This document shows, one piece after another, positions 8,654-16,870 of a DNA stretch of 64,000 bases. A program made the translations under genes and the position numbers. Position 1 is the first letter of the stretch; each line of letters starts with the position of its first letter. Origin of the DNA: Nocardia blacklockiae (GTDB lineage Bacteria > Actinomycetota > Actinomycetes > Mycobacteriales > Mycobacteriaceae). The stretch is taken from assembly GCF_015477355.1 (NCBI RefSeq), contig NZ_JADLRJ010000011.1:124001-188000 (forward strand). Direction: 5' to 3'. The notes below the pieces were generated by a model. The model ran no database searches and was not told where the DNA came from. It saw nothing but the letters and a program-made list of their open reading frames with translations.

Positions 8654-9325
8654 TCAGCTTCGGTTGTCGAGGGGGTTCCTCGCTCCGGTGGAACCAGGCT
8701 TCGTCGCCTTGGATGTGGAGGAGGAATTCGGGACCGGACCTTGTGGTGACGGAATGGCGCGGAAGGCTCGGAGGATGTGAGTGGCGTAGCGGTGGGAGTC
8801 TGCGGTTCGGGGTGCGGGGGTGCGGATGCCGTCGATGGCTGTGAGCATGAGGGTCAAGTCGTGCAGTGTGATGTCGGGGCGTAGGTGGCCGGTGTTTTTG
8901 GTGCGGGTGATCAGTTCGGCTGCGGTGGTTAGGGAGGCCTTGCGGATAGCGGTGAAGTCCAGTGCGCGCGGGTAGGCGGATTTGAAGGCTGCGGTGAAGT
9001 TGTGGTCGTGAGCCCTTAGCGCGCAGAGCTTTTCGACCATTCGGGAGAAGCCGTGCCAGGGGTCTGGGTCGGCGAGGCCGGCGGTCAACGCGGACTGCCA
9101 GGCGTGCAGTTGGTGGGCGTAGACCTCGGTGAGCAGTAGCTGCTTTGTGGGGAAATGGCGGTAGACGGTGGCGGGTGCGACCTCGGCGCGGCGGGCGATC
9201 TCCCGGATCGGGACGTCCAGGCCTGCTGTGAGGAACAGGGCGCGGGCCGTGTCTAGGAGGTGGGCGCGGTTGTCTCGAGCGTCGGAACGCAGGTGTTGAG
9301 ACGAAAGGGCCGGCACTGCTCTCAC
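8654..9325 (-). CDS. TetR-family transcriptional regulator
   Basis: The open frame runs far upstream into the antisense of the methyltransferase, but homology starts after GTG 9325 (GTG 9316 is an alternative), giving about 223 residues. The N-terminal helix-turn-helix is clear (residues about 20-70: IREIARRAEVAPATVYRHFPTK). The C-terminal ligand domain is unassigned, with a Pro/Ser-rich tail. It is transcribed away from the methyltransferase gene starting at 9467, so that gene and the downstream isochorismatase-type gene are the natural target candidates. The start codon lies just after TTGACTAAA, so the mRNA may be nearly leaderless. Confidence 0.85.
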   Translation of the reverse strand: MRAVPALSSQHLRSDARDNRAHLLDTARALFLTAGLDVPIREIARRAEVAPATVYRHFPTKQLLLTEVYAHQLHAWQSALTAGLADPDPWHGFSRMVEKLCALRAHDHNFTAAFKSAYPRALDFTAIRKASLTTAAELITRTKNTGHLRPDITLHDLTLMLTAIDGIRTPAPRTADSHRYATHILRAFRAIPSPQGPVPNSSSTSKATKPGSTGARNPLDNRS

Positions 9326-9466
9326 TTTAGTCAACGGCGCGGTCGTGTTGGCTATGGTCCGCTGGCCGGGGCATCGAGCCCGGCGGCCAGTAGGGTTCGG
9401 TCGGCGATCGAGAAGCCAAGGCAATTCGAGTGAAAGCCATTGAATGGAAGGAAGTTTGGGTGAAGC

Positions 9467-10387
9467 ATGGCTGACGTAAGGCATGACGGGGACTCCTGGG
9501 ATCCCGCGTCCGGTGTCGGCGCGACCGCCACCATGGCCGCGGCGGCGCGGGCGATCGCGACACGCACCGACCCGGCGCTCATCGACGATCCCTACGCCGA
9601 ACCGCTCGTCCGGGCGGTCGGCGTCGAGTTCCTCACGCGGTTGGCGACCGGCGAACTGAGTCCGGTCGATGTGATCGAGCAGGTGGCGATCGACGGGGCC
9701 AAGGTGCGTACCAAGTTCTACGACGAGTTCTTCCTCGAGGCGATGCGTGCGGGCGTGCGGCAGGTGGTGATCCTGGCCTCGGGGCTGGACTCCCGCGCGT
9801 ATCGGCTGCCCTGGCCCGGCGGAACCGTGGTGTACGAGGTCGATCAGCCGCAAGTCGTCGAGTTCAAAACCCGCGCGCTGGCCGAGTTGGGTGCCGCACC
9901 CACCGCCGACCGGAGAGCGGTCGCGGCCGACCTACGTGACGGCTGGGCTGATGCCTTGCGCGCCAACGGTTTCGAGAAGGAACAGCCGACCGCGTGGAGC
10001 GCCGAAGGACTGCTGGGCTACCTGCCGCCCGAGGCGCAGGACCGGCTGCTGGACACCGTCACCGAACTCAGCGCGCCGGGAAGCCGGGTAGCCACCGAGA
10101 GCAGGCCGAATCCGCGTCCGGGCGAGGATGTCGCGACCAAGAAGGGCCTGCACCGTCTCGCCGAACGCTGGCGCGCACACGGGTTCGATTTCGACCACGC
10201 GCGGCAGCGATACTTCGGCGAGCGCAACGAGGCGGCTCCATACCTGGCCGCACGCGGGTGGGTGCTGAACACCGCAAGCAACCGAGACCTCTTCGCCGCC
10301 AACGGGCTTCCGCCGATCGAGGACGACGACTTGCGCATGGGCGACGTGCTGTACGTGAGCGGCATTCTCGAGAGGACCGTGAAGTAG
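9467..10387 (+). CDS. SAM-dependent methyltransferase, TIGR00027 family
   Basis: 306 residues, the usual length for the large mycobacterial/nocardial family of putative O-methyltransferases (leucine carboxyl methyltransferase superfamily). The N-terminal part carries [13 protein letters not shown]; the SAM pocket is visible as [15 protein letters not shown] (about 98-112) and [13 protein letters not shown] (about 123-135), and the family motif AEGLLGYLP follows near 180. Substrates are generally unknown; members are thought to act on lipids or small secondary metabolites. It is divergent from the TetR gene and followed by a tandem repeat array. Confidence 0.88.
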   Translation: MADVRHDGDSWDPASGVGATATMAAAARAIATRTDPALIDDPYAEPLVRAVGVEFLTRLATGELSPVDVIEQVAIDGAKVRTKFYDEFFLEAMRAGVRQVVILASGLDSRAYRLPWPGGTVVYEVDQPQVVEFKTRALAELGAAPTADRRAVAADLRDGWADALRANGFEKEQPTAWSAEGLLGYLPPEAQDRLLDTVTELSAPGSRVATESRPNPRPGEDVATKKGLHRLAERWRAHGFDFDHARQRYFGERNEAAPYLAARGWVLNTASNRDLFAANGLPPIEDDDLRMGDVLYVSGILERTVK

Positions 10388-10763
10388 CGAGTGCCAACCG
10401 CCTCTCGTCGCATTCCAGCGGGCTTCGGCAGCGTCGCCGTGCGCACGAGACGCCCGTTCGAGTTCGTCGGCGACGGCTCGCCCGCCGCGGTGAAAAGGGC
10501 CAAAGAATCTCACCCGCCGCGGTGAAACGGGGGCGGAGAATCTCGCGCGTTGCGGTGAAACGGGCCGGAGAATCTCGCGCGTCGCGGCGAAACGGGCCGC
10601 AGAAGCTCGCCTCCCGCGGTGAAACGGGCCGAAGAATTCGGGGACAACCGAGATGGGATTCGAAGGTGGCGTGAGGGAGGGAACGCGTGACTGGTGGCGG
10701 TGCTCCAGGAACGTGTTTCGGGGTGGCGAGCCCCGGGTATCGCACTGGTTCGGAGGTCGGGTC
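10388..10763. other. Intergenic region with repeat array, no gene
   Basis: About 376 bases between the methyltransferase stop and the YihY start. The middle is filled by five tandem copies of a 32-33 bp unit (10477-10637). Long open frames cross it on both strands because the repeat is GC-rich and free of stops, but none has a ribosome binding site or recognisable protein. Confidence 0.5.
10477..10637. repeat. Tandem 32-33 bp repeat, five imperfect copies
   Basis: Copies start at about 10477, 10509, 10542, 10574 and 10606. The conserved core is CGCGGTGAAACGGGCC followed by GAGAATCTCGC or a close variant. Copies abut directly, with no unique spacers, so this is not a CRISPR array. The unit is not a strong palindrome. 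It lies just after the methyltransferase gene. Confidence 0.8.
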
Positions 10764-11738
10764 ATGGTGAGCGAATCGGGTCGCGGAGTGCGGTATCGGG
10801 TACTGCGGCGCGCGGAGGCCAGGGTGTTCGTGCGGTCCGTGCGGGCGGCGTGGTCGGACGAATTGTGGGATTGGGCTGCGGCTTTGACGTACTACAGCAT
10901 GTTGTCGGTGTTTCCGGCGCTGCTGATCACGCTGGTGTTGTTGAGTGTGGCGGGGCCGGAGCCGGGCGATTCGCTGGCGGGGGCGGCGGGGCGGCTCGGG
11001 CCCGACGGGGGGACGACGCTGCTGGCCGATTCGGTGCGGCATCTGCAAGCGGTGAAGGGATTGTCGGGGCCTATGGCGGTGGTGGGTCTGCTGTCGGCGG
11101 TGTGGACGGTCACGACCTATGTGGGTGCGTTCATTCGGGCGGCCAATGCGTTGTATGGGGTGCAAGAGAGCCGGTCGATGTGGCGGACGTTGCCGCTGCG
11201 GCTGCTGTTGAGCGTCGTGATGGTGTGTGCCGTCGTGGTGACCGTGCTCGGGTTCGTGGTGACGCCGGGGGTCGCGGCGCACGCGGGGGAACTGGTCGGT
11301 GTCGGGTCGGCGGGGCTGGTGGTGTGGTCGATCGTGAAATGGCCGCTGCTGGCGTTGCTGGTGGGGTCCATGCTGGCGTTGCTGTACGGGATGGCGCCCA
11401 ATGTGCACGGGCAGCGGTTCCGGTGGTTGACGGCTGGCAGCCTGATCGCGGTGCTGGTCTGGATCGCCGGGTCGGCCGGGCTGTCGATCTACGCGGCGCA
11501 TTTCGGTTCCTTCAACCGGGTCTACGGCTCGCTGGCCGCCGCGGTGATCTTTCTGATGTGGTTGTGGCTGACCAACTTCGCGGTGTTGCTGGGTGCGGCG
11601 GTCGACGCGCAGGTGGTGCGGGAACGGAGCCTGCGGGAGGCGCGGGAGCACCCGGAGAGTGAGTCGCAGGGGGAGAACGAGGCCGAAGGCGACACCGAGC
11701 GGACGGACACGACCCGAGCTGCTGCTCCCGCAAGTTGA
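10764..11738 (+). CDS. YihY/BrkB-family inner membrane protein
   Basis: The start is ATG 10764, preceded by GGAGG with about 8 bases of spacing, rather than the ATG 37 codons upstream. 324 residues with about six membrane segments and the family landmark ALTYYSMLSVFPALL near residue 40, plus FGSFNRVYGSLAAAVIFLMWLWLTN near 250 in two conserved blocks. The C-terminal tail is acidic and Ser/Glu-rich. The family is widespread and once misnamed RNase BN; its function is unsettled, with transporter-like roles suggested. Codon use here favours TTG/GTG-rich stretches but remains typical of high GC. Confidence 0.85.
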   Translation: MVSESGRGVRYRVLRRAEARVFVRSVRAAWSDELWDWAAALTYYSMLSVFPALLITLVLLSVAGPEPGDSLAGAAGRLGPDGGTTLLADSVRHLQAVKGLSGPMAVVGLLSAVWTVTTYVGAFIRAANALYGVQESRSMWRTLPLRLLLSVVMVCAVVVTVLGFVVTPGVAAHAGELVGVGSAGLVVWSIVKWPLLALLVGSMLALLYGMAPNVHGQRFRWLTAGSLIAVLVWIAGSAGLSIYAAHFGSFNRVYGSLAAAVIFLMWLWLTNFAVLLGAAVDAQVVRERSLREAREHPESESQGENEAEGDTERTDTTRAAAPAS

Positions 11739-11836
11739 GATTCCCTGCGGCGGACGCCAGGCGCGGCCTGGTGCCTCGCACAGCGGAACGCGCGCGAGGC
11801 GGGGCGCGGTGGCGGCGCAGGAGATTCAGGGAAAGT

Positions 11837-12409
11837 TCAGAGTTGCCGATCGGGTTGTAGGCAGTTGTCGAGCTTGCGCAGGAACCTGGGTAAGTGCGGG
11901 TCGGTGGCGGGGAGGCCGTAGGGGTCCAGGTCCCACCATTTGCCGTAGGCGAATTCGGCTGGGTCCAGCGGGTATTCGCGGGTGCTGTCGCCGCGAATCA
12001 CGTGCCAGAGGCTCACGTCCACGTGCGGGTAGGGGCCGACGGTGGTGGTGACGGTCAGCATCAGGGGACGTTCGCCCACGACGGTGAATTCGGGTTCGAT
12101 GCCCAATTCCTCGACGGCCTCGCGGCGGGCCGCGGCCACCGGGTGTTCACCGGGCTCGACGTGGCCGCCCATCGGCAGGTCCAGATCCGAGGACAGATGG
12201 CGGCCGAGATACAGCGCCCGCGCCACCGGGTCGACCAGGACGACATAGCTGACCAGGTGCTGCGGCGGGGTGACGGGTTTCGCGCGGCGGAAGATGTCGT
12301 CGGTGCCGGCCAGCCACGCCAGCGCCGCGTCCCGGTGCGCGCGCTCCGTCTCGTCCAGGGGCTCGATGCTCGCGGCGATCTCGGCGACTACGGCGGTGGC
12401 CTGGTTCAT
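11837..12409 (-). CDS. NUDIX hydrolase, 190 aa
   Basis: The start ATG 12409 was chosen because homology begins there; the longer upstream frame is antisense to the fasciclin gene. The Nudix box is complete: G-HVEPG-E-HPVAAAR-REAVEELGI at about residues 80-102, matching GX5EX7REUXEEXGU. A conserved helical N-terminal segment precedes it. Such enzymes hydrolyse nucleoside diphosphate derivatives with Mg; the substrate cannot be read from sequence. It converges with the YihY gene and is divergent from the fasciclin lipoprotein gene. Confidence 0.88.
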   Translation of the reverse strand: MNQATAVVAEIAASIEPLDETERAHRDAALAWLAGTDDIFRRAKPVTPPQHLVSYVVLVDPVARALYLGRHLSSDLDLPMGGHVEPGEHPVAAARREAVEELGIEPEFTVVGERPLMLTVTTTVGPYPHVDVSLWHVIRGDSTREYPLDPAEFAYGKWWDLDPYGLPATDPHLPRFLRKLDNCLQPDRQL

Positions 12410-12547
12410 GCGCGCACCATAGCGCCGAGCACCGACAACAATCGCCGGGCGAAATTTCCGGAGTGAGCAAACCGGTGGCACGGGCTGGCCGAACTCGTTG
12501 CACACCCCTCGCGCGGCCAGGCGCCGCGCCTCACGAAGGACGAGCCC

Positions 12548-13183
12548 ATGATTTCGATTCGACGTTCGGTAGCCCTCGCCGTCTCGCTCGCCGCGGTCAC
12601 CGCGATGCTGACCGCGTGTTCGGACGACTCCTCCGACTCGTCGGGACCGAGCAGTTCCACGGCCGCCGCGACCGCCTCCGCGGCCGCGGCGGCGAACCTC
12701 GTCGGTCCGGGCTGCAAGGACTACGCGCAGCAGGTGCCGACCGGGGCCGGATCGGTGAGCGGCATGGCGCAGGACCCGGTGACCGTGGCGGCGTCGCACA
12801 ACCCGCTGCTGAAGACGCTCACGCAAGCGGTGTCCGGGCAGCTGAACCCGCAGGTCAATTTGGTCGACACCCTCAACGGCGGTGAGTTCACGGTTTTCGC
12901 GCCGGTGGATTCGGCGTTCGCGAAGATCCCCGCCGCCACGATCGACTCGCTGAAGACCGACTCGGCGACGCTCACCAAAATCCTGACCTACCACGTGGTT
13001 CCGGGCCGGATCGCGCCGGACAAGATCGCGGGCGCGCACAAGACCGTCGAAGGTGCGGACGTGACCGTCAGCGGGAGTGGCGACGCCATCAAGGTCGGTG
13101 ACGCGTCGGTTGTCTGCGGTGGCGTGCAGACGGCGAACGCGACCGTCTACATGATCGACACGGTGCTGATGCCCGCGTCCTGA
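12548..13183 (+). CDS. Fasciclin-domain lipoprotein (MPT83/MPT70-like)
   Basis: 211 residues. Signal peptide with lipobox LTAC, lipidated Cys24, then a Ser/Ala-rich linker and a single fasciclin (FAS1) domain at about residues 70-211, with the characteristic blocks [11 protein letters not shown] and LTYHVVPG. In M. tuberculosis the MPT70/MPT83 proteins are surface antigens controlled by SigK; here the sigma/anti-sigma pair lies 2 kb downstream in the same orientation, with a molybdo-oxidoreductase between. It is anchored to the outer face of the membrane, role probably adhesive or envelope-related (inference). A possible AAGGA ribosome binding site precedes ATG 12548. Confidence 0.9.
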   Translation: MISIRRSVALAVSLAAVTAMLTACSDDSSDSSGPSSSTAAATASAAAAANLVGPGCKDYAQQVPTGAGSVSGMAQDPVTVAASHNPLLKTLTQAVSGQLNPQVNLVDTLNGGEFTVFAPVDSAFAKIPAATIDSLKTDSATLTKILTYHVVPGRIAPDKIAGAHKTVEGADVTVSGSGDAIKVGDASVVCGGVQTANATVYMIDTVLMPAS

Positions 13184-13249
13184 GATTCGGCCGGGCGGCG
13201 TGGGTCGCGCCGCCCGGCAAGGACTTTCGATGGGATCGAAGTAGGAAGC

Positions 13250-14809
13250 ATGCTACGAAGGCCGGAAAAGACTGACACGCAACGGGTCTCGGTAAGAGAT
13301 GCCCGGATCGTGCGCGTCCGGGCCGCCGTAGCCGGTCTGCTGGCGGCGGGGACCGTGCTCGGTGTCGGCCACCTGGTCGCCGTGCTCCTGGAGCCCGCGT
13401 CGTCGCCGTTCTTCGTGCTCGGCGCCACCATGATCGACCACACGCCGCACGAGCTGAAGGACGCCGCGATCCGCCGCTTCGGCAGCCGTGACAAGCAGGC
13501 GCTGTTCGTCGCGATGGCGGCGGTCATGGCCGTCGGTGCGGTCGTGGCCGGACTGCTGGAACGCCGTCGGCCGCTGGGTAGTGTGCTGCTGGTGCTGCTC
13601 GGCGGCGTGACCGTGGTCGCCGCGTTGCAACGGCCCAGTGCCACAGCGTGGTTCGCGATTCCCACGGTCGTCGGTATCGCCGCCGGAATCGGCGCGTTGC
13701 GGCTGCTGGCCAGAGGTGCGCGACCACCCGGGACGGTCGGAGAGGGCCCTGTGTCCCGGCGGCGATTCCTGGTGTCCGCGGCGAGTGTCGCGGTGCTCGC
13801 GGCGAGCGCGGGGGTGGCGGGCAGGCAGCTGGCCGGGCGCCTGCGGGACGTGACCGCCGACCGTGCCCGCTTCCGGCTGCCCCGGCCACCGCAACCACGG
13901 CCGCTGCCCGAACAACCGCAGGTGCCCGGCCTCACGCCGCTGCTCACGCCCACCGAACGCTTCTACCGCGTCGACACCGCGTTGCAGCTGCCCGCGCTCA
14001 CGAGCGCGGAGTGGCGGTTGCGCATTCACGGAATGGTCGGGCGCGCAGTGGAATTCGACATGGACGACCTGCGTGCGCACGCGGTCGTCGAGCGGGTCGC
14101 GACGATGACGTGCGTGTCCAACGAAGTCGGCGGAAGTCTCGCGGGGACCGCGCGCTGGCTGGGGTACCCGCTGGCGGAGTTGCTCGCGGAGGCCGGGCCG
14201 TACCCGGACGCGGACATGGTGCTGTCCCGGAGCGTCGACGGATTCACCGCGGGCACACCGCTTTCCGCGCTGCTCGACGGGCGGGACGCGCTGCTGGTGA
14301 TCGGCATGAACGGTGAGCCGCTGCCGGTCGAGCACGGGTATCCTGCCCGGTTGCTCGTGCCCGGCCTCTACGGTTACGTCTCGGCCACCAAATGGGTGGT
14401 GGAGCTGGAGATTACGCGCTTCGACCGTGCCCGCGCCTACTGGACCGAGCGCGGCTGGGCCGACCAAGCGCCCATCGAAACCGCCTCCCGCATAGACGTT
14501 CCCGCCGCATTCGCGACGCCCGCGCCGGGCCCGGTGACCGTCGCCGGTGTCGCTTGGGCGCAGCGGCGCGGGATCAAGGCGGTGGAGGTGCAGGTCGACA
14601 ATCAGCCTTGGCGCACAGTGACTCTCGCCACCGAGTACTCCCTCGACACCTGGCGGCAATGGACCTGGCAGTGGGACGCCACCCCCGGCACCCACACCCT
14701 CCGCGTCCGCGCGACCGACGGCACGGGACAGGTGCAGGCCGAGCAACGAGCCACTCCCTACCCGCGCGGGGCTACCGGCTGGCACAGCCGCGTGGTCACC
14801 GTGCGCTGA
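13250..14809 (+). CDS. Membrane-anchored molybdopterin oxidoreductase (sulfite-oxidase fold)
   Basis: 519 residues. The N-terminal third holds about four membrane segments (around residues 20-45, 85-100, 105-125 and 130-150) and an RRRFLVSAASVAV stretch near 165-180 that resembles a Tat/anchor segment. The rest is a sulfite-oxidase-type catalytic domain; Cys288 in MTCVSNEVGG is the expected molybdenum ligand, and a C-terminal dimerisation domain follows (WRTVTLATEYS, RVRATDGTGQ). Paralogues sit beside SigK-regulated genes in mycobacteria. It probably acts outside the membrane on an unknown substrate. It lies between the fasciclin lipoprotein and the sigma factor. Confidence 0.88.
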   Translation: MLRRPEKTDTQRVSVRDARIVRVRAAVAGLLAAGTVLGVGHLVAVLLEPASSPFFVLGATMIDHTPHELKDAAIRRFGSRDKQALFVAMAAVMAVGAVVAGLLERRRPLGSVLLVLLGGVTVVAALQRPSATAWFAIPTVVGIAAGIGALRLLARGARPPGTVGEGPVSRRRFLVSAASVAVLAASAGVAGRQLAGRLRDVTADRARFRLPRPPQPRPLPEQPQVPGLTPLLTPTERFYRVDTALQLPALTSAEWRLRIHGMVGRAVEFDMDDLRAHAVVERVATMTCVSNEVGGSLAGTARWLGYPLAELLAEAGPYPDADMVLSRSVDGFTAGTPLSALLDGRDALLVIGMNGEPLPVEHGYPARLLVPGLYGYVSATKWVVELEITRFDRARAYWTERGWADQAPIETASRIDVPAAFATPAPGPVTVAGVAWAQRRGIKAVEVQVDNQPWRTVTLATEYSLDTWRQWTWQWDATPGTHTLRVRATDGTGQVQAEQRATPYPRGATGWHSRVVTVR

Positions 14810-14885
14810 CTGATTGCCCTCCAAGAACGCGCGGTGCCACTGGCTGGCACAGTGGCATCGTCACGGTGCGCTGACCGGTTGCCAT
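14764..14885 (+). repeat. Imperfect duplication of the oxidoreductase gene's 3' end
   Basis: Bases 14764-14820, covering the last codons and stop of the oxidoreductase gene, recur with about a dozen differences at 14829-14885. Both copies contain GGCTGGCACAG and end GGTGCGCTGAC. The offset is 65 bases, so the second copy is out of frame with the gene. It looks like a decayed segmental duplication or a trace of a lost paralogue. Confidence 0.75.
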
Positions 14886-15260
14886 CGCGCACCCGGACTG
14901 CCGGAAACGCTGCACCGGACCGACCAACCCGAACCGGCACGCACGTCGAAATCGAGATATGCGACCGATCTACCGAACCGCGGAACGGATGTGAAAGCCG
15001 TGTCGGCACCGTTGCCGGACGCCGGAATCCGCACGGGCATCGCCCCGCGTGCCGGATTGGCGTGCCCCGCCGCCGGTGGTGGGGTTCGGCCGCGGGGGAG
15101 GTGGGATCGGCGGGTGTGGGGGCGGGGTTGTGGCTCTGGGGCAGAGGAGCGCGGGATCGGGGTAGTCTCCCACTCTGCGGTAGATCGCCGCACCGGTCGC
15201 TTGTCGTCACCCGCACCGGAACCATCGCCGGGGTACACCTACGTATGGAGACACAGCGCT
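14810..15260. other. Intergenic region before the sigma factor gene
   Basis: About 450 bases. The first 75 hold the duplicated gene 3' end described separately. The remainder has open frames on all strands but no recognisable protein. Near the downstream end, ATCGCCGGG (15224-15232) also occurs at 12441-12449, upstream of the fasciclin gene; whether it is a sigma-factor recognition element is untested. Confidence 0.4.
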
Positions 15261-15923
15261 ATGGCGGATGAACGCCGCATCTTTTCGGCCGAAGGTGGTC
15301 GCATCGGCGCGGGGGCCACCGGAGCGGACACCTGCCGGGTGCCGCGCGCTACGCCGGATCCGGAGGTCAATCGCCTGCTCGCCGAGTTGCTGGACGGTAT
15401 CGCCGGTGGTGATCGGCAGGCGTTCACCCGGTTCTACCGCTCCACCCACGACCGGGTGTTCGGGATGGCGCTGCGCATTCTGCGGCGGCGCGCGCTCGCC
15501 GAGGACCTCACCCAGGACGTCTACCTCTACGTGTGGAACGAGGCGGGGCAGTACGACGGCCGCCTCGCCAGCCCGATCGGCTGGCTCATGATGATCACGC
15601 ACCGGCGGGCGGTCGACCGGGTGCGCGTCGAATCCTCCGCCGGCACGCGCGATCTCGCCTACGGGCACCGTCAGCTCGGTCGCGATCACGACATCGTCGC
15701 CGAGACGGTGAGCCAGCGCTCGGACGAGCAAGCCGTCGTCGACTGCCTCGGCACGCTCACCGACACCCAGCGCGAAACCGTCGCACTCGCTTACTACGGT
15801 GCGCGGACCTACGCGGAAGTGGCCGAGCACCTGGGCATTCCGTTGAACACGGTGAAGACCCGCATCCGCGACGGACTCAAACGACTGCGGAACTGTTTGA
15901 CAGGATCGGTGCGCGATGCCTGA
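15261..15923 (+). CDS. sigK: ECF RNA polymerase sigma factor, SigK type
   Basis: 220 residues from ATG 15261 (GGAG about 10 bases upstream); the frame is open further up but without homology. Region 2 is at about residues 55-125 (FTRFYRSTHDRVF, LTQDVYLYVWNEA, IGWLMMITHRRAVDRVR) and region 4 at about 155-210 (LTDTQRETVALAYYGARTYAEVAEHLGIPLNTVKTR in successive motifs). It overlaps the downstream anti-sigma gene by 8 bases, the classic sigma/anti-sigma arrangement. The assignment to the SigK group rests on the partner, the fasciclin lipoprotein and the oxidoreductase nearby. It probably drives that locus and itself. Confidence 0.87.
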   Translation: MADERRIFSAEGGRIGAGATGADTCRVPRATPDPEVNRLLAELLDGIAGGDRQAFTRFYRSTHDRVFGMALRILRRRALAEDLTQDVYLYVWNEAGQYDGRLASPIGWLMMITHRRAVDRVRVESSAGTRDLAYGHRQLGRDHDIVAETVSQRSDEQAVVDCLGTLTDTQRETVALAYYGARTYAEVAEHLGIPLNTVKTRIRDGLKRLRNCLTGSVRDA

Positions 15924-16773
15924 CCTCCCAACCCCCGCCGACCTGCTCGACCTCGCCTACCCGTACGCGCTCGACGCGCTGTCCGACGAGGAACGCCGCA
16001 CCATCGAGCAGCTGCTCGACGAGGCCGACGAGGCCACCGCCGCCGAATTCCGCACCACGGTGCGCGAGTTGCGCGAAACCTTGGCGGCCATGACGGTCGT
16101 CGACGCGGTCCCCGCCCCGCCGGAACTCGAGGCGCGCCTGCAAGCCGCGCTCGACGCCCAGCTAGCCGAGGCGGAATCCGACACCGCGCCTTCGACTCAC
16201 GATCCCGCGCAGGATCGCCCGACCTCGGCGCACGACTCCGCAAATGAAGATGCTGCCTCCCTGCGTGATTCGGGGCAGGATGGCCCGACCGTGCTGCATG
16301 GTTCGGCGCGGGGTGGTGTGGGGAGCCGGTTCGGGCAGAGGATGCGGTGGCTGGCGGCGGCCGCGGCCGTCGTGGTGGCTGTCGGTGCCGGGGTGGGGAT
16401 CGCGGTGTACCGCAGCCAATCTCACACCGAGGGTGTCACCGCGCAGCAGGTCGTCGAGCATGGCGATGCTCGGGTGGAGACGGTTCCGGTGACCGGTGGC
16501 GGAACCATCAGCGTCACCGCGTCGCGAGAACTGGATGCGGCGGTCGTGTCCTTCGACACCGTTCCGGCCGCGCCCGCGGACCGCGCCTATCAGTTGTGGT
16601 TGATCTCCGGGGCGCAGGTGCGTTCCGGGGGCGTGCTGGGCGCCTTGCCGAGCGCGAGCGCGCCGCTGCTCGTGCGGGTGGGCGGGGCCGACAAGCTGGC
16701 GGTGTCGCTCGAACCGGCCGGCGGCTCGGTCGCGCCCACCACGGATCCGATCGCCGGAGTACCGCTCACCTGA
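15916..16773 (+). CDS. rskA: Membrane anti-sigma factor, RskA-like
   Basis: 285 residues. The N-terminal cytoplasmic domain (1-80: LLDLAYPYALDALSDEERRTIEQLL) matches anti-sigma-K factors; a single membrane segment lies at about 142-163, and the C-terminal extracytoplasmic domain carries the RskA signature (AYQLWLISGAQVRSGGVLG, SLEPAGGS). Overlap with the sigma gene implies coupled expression and stoichiometric control. In the SigK system, regulated proteolysis releases the sigma factor. Unusual here is a linker between domains made of four 11-residue repeats (see repeat entry), which makes it longer than the M. tuberculosis protein. Confidence 0.88.
   Translation: MPDLPTPADLLDLAYPYALDALSDEERRTIEQLLDEADEATAAEFRTTVRELRETLAAMTVVDAVPAPPELEARLQAALDAQLAEAESDTAPSTHDPAQDRPTSAHDSANEDAASLRDSGQDGPTVLHGSARGGVGSRFGQRMRWLAAAAAVVVAVGAGVGIAVYRSQSHTEGVTAQQVVEHGDARVETVPVTGGGTISVTASRELDAAVVSFDTVPAAPADRAYQLWLISGAQVRSGGVLGALPSASAPLLVRVGGADKLAVSLEPAGGSVAPTTDPIAGVPLT
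16191..16322 (+). repeat. 33-bp in-frame repeat in the anti-sigma factor linker
   Basis: Four degenerate 11-codon units (STHDPAQDRPT, SAHDSANEDAA, SLRDSGQDGPT, VLHGSARGGVG) lie between the sigma-binding domain and the membrane segment. The unit length keeps the frame, so the array can vary in copy number without breaking the gene. Confidence 0.7.
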
Positions 16774-16870
16774 CCCGTCGGGCCGCCGACCAAACCCGGG
16801 TCGGCGGCACCGCGAATCTCCTGCAATGCCGTTGCGGCAGTAGCCGACGACAAGCACACGAGAGGGTCCG

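Noticed and set aside
10477-10637. CRISPR array
   Set aside because: Units of 32-33 bp abut directly with no unique spacers, and no cas gene is nearby; the same holds for the 34-bp array at 51832-52000.
10068-11651. 527-codon minus-strand open frame crossing the 32-bp repeats
   Set aside because: Arg/His/Pro-rich shadow of the YihY gene and of the repeat array; no ribosome binding site.
13253-14824. 523-codon minus-strand open frame
   Set aside because: Antisense to the molybdopterin oxidoreductase gene with no recognisable protein family.
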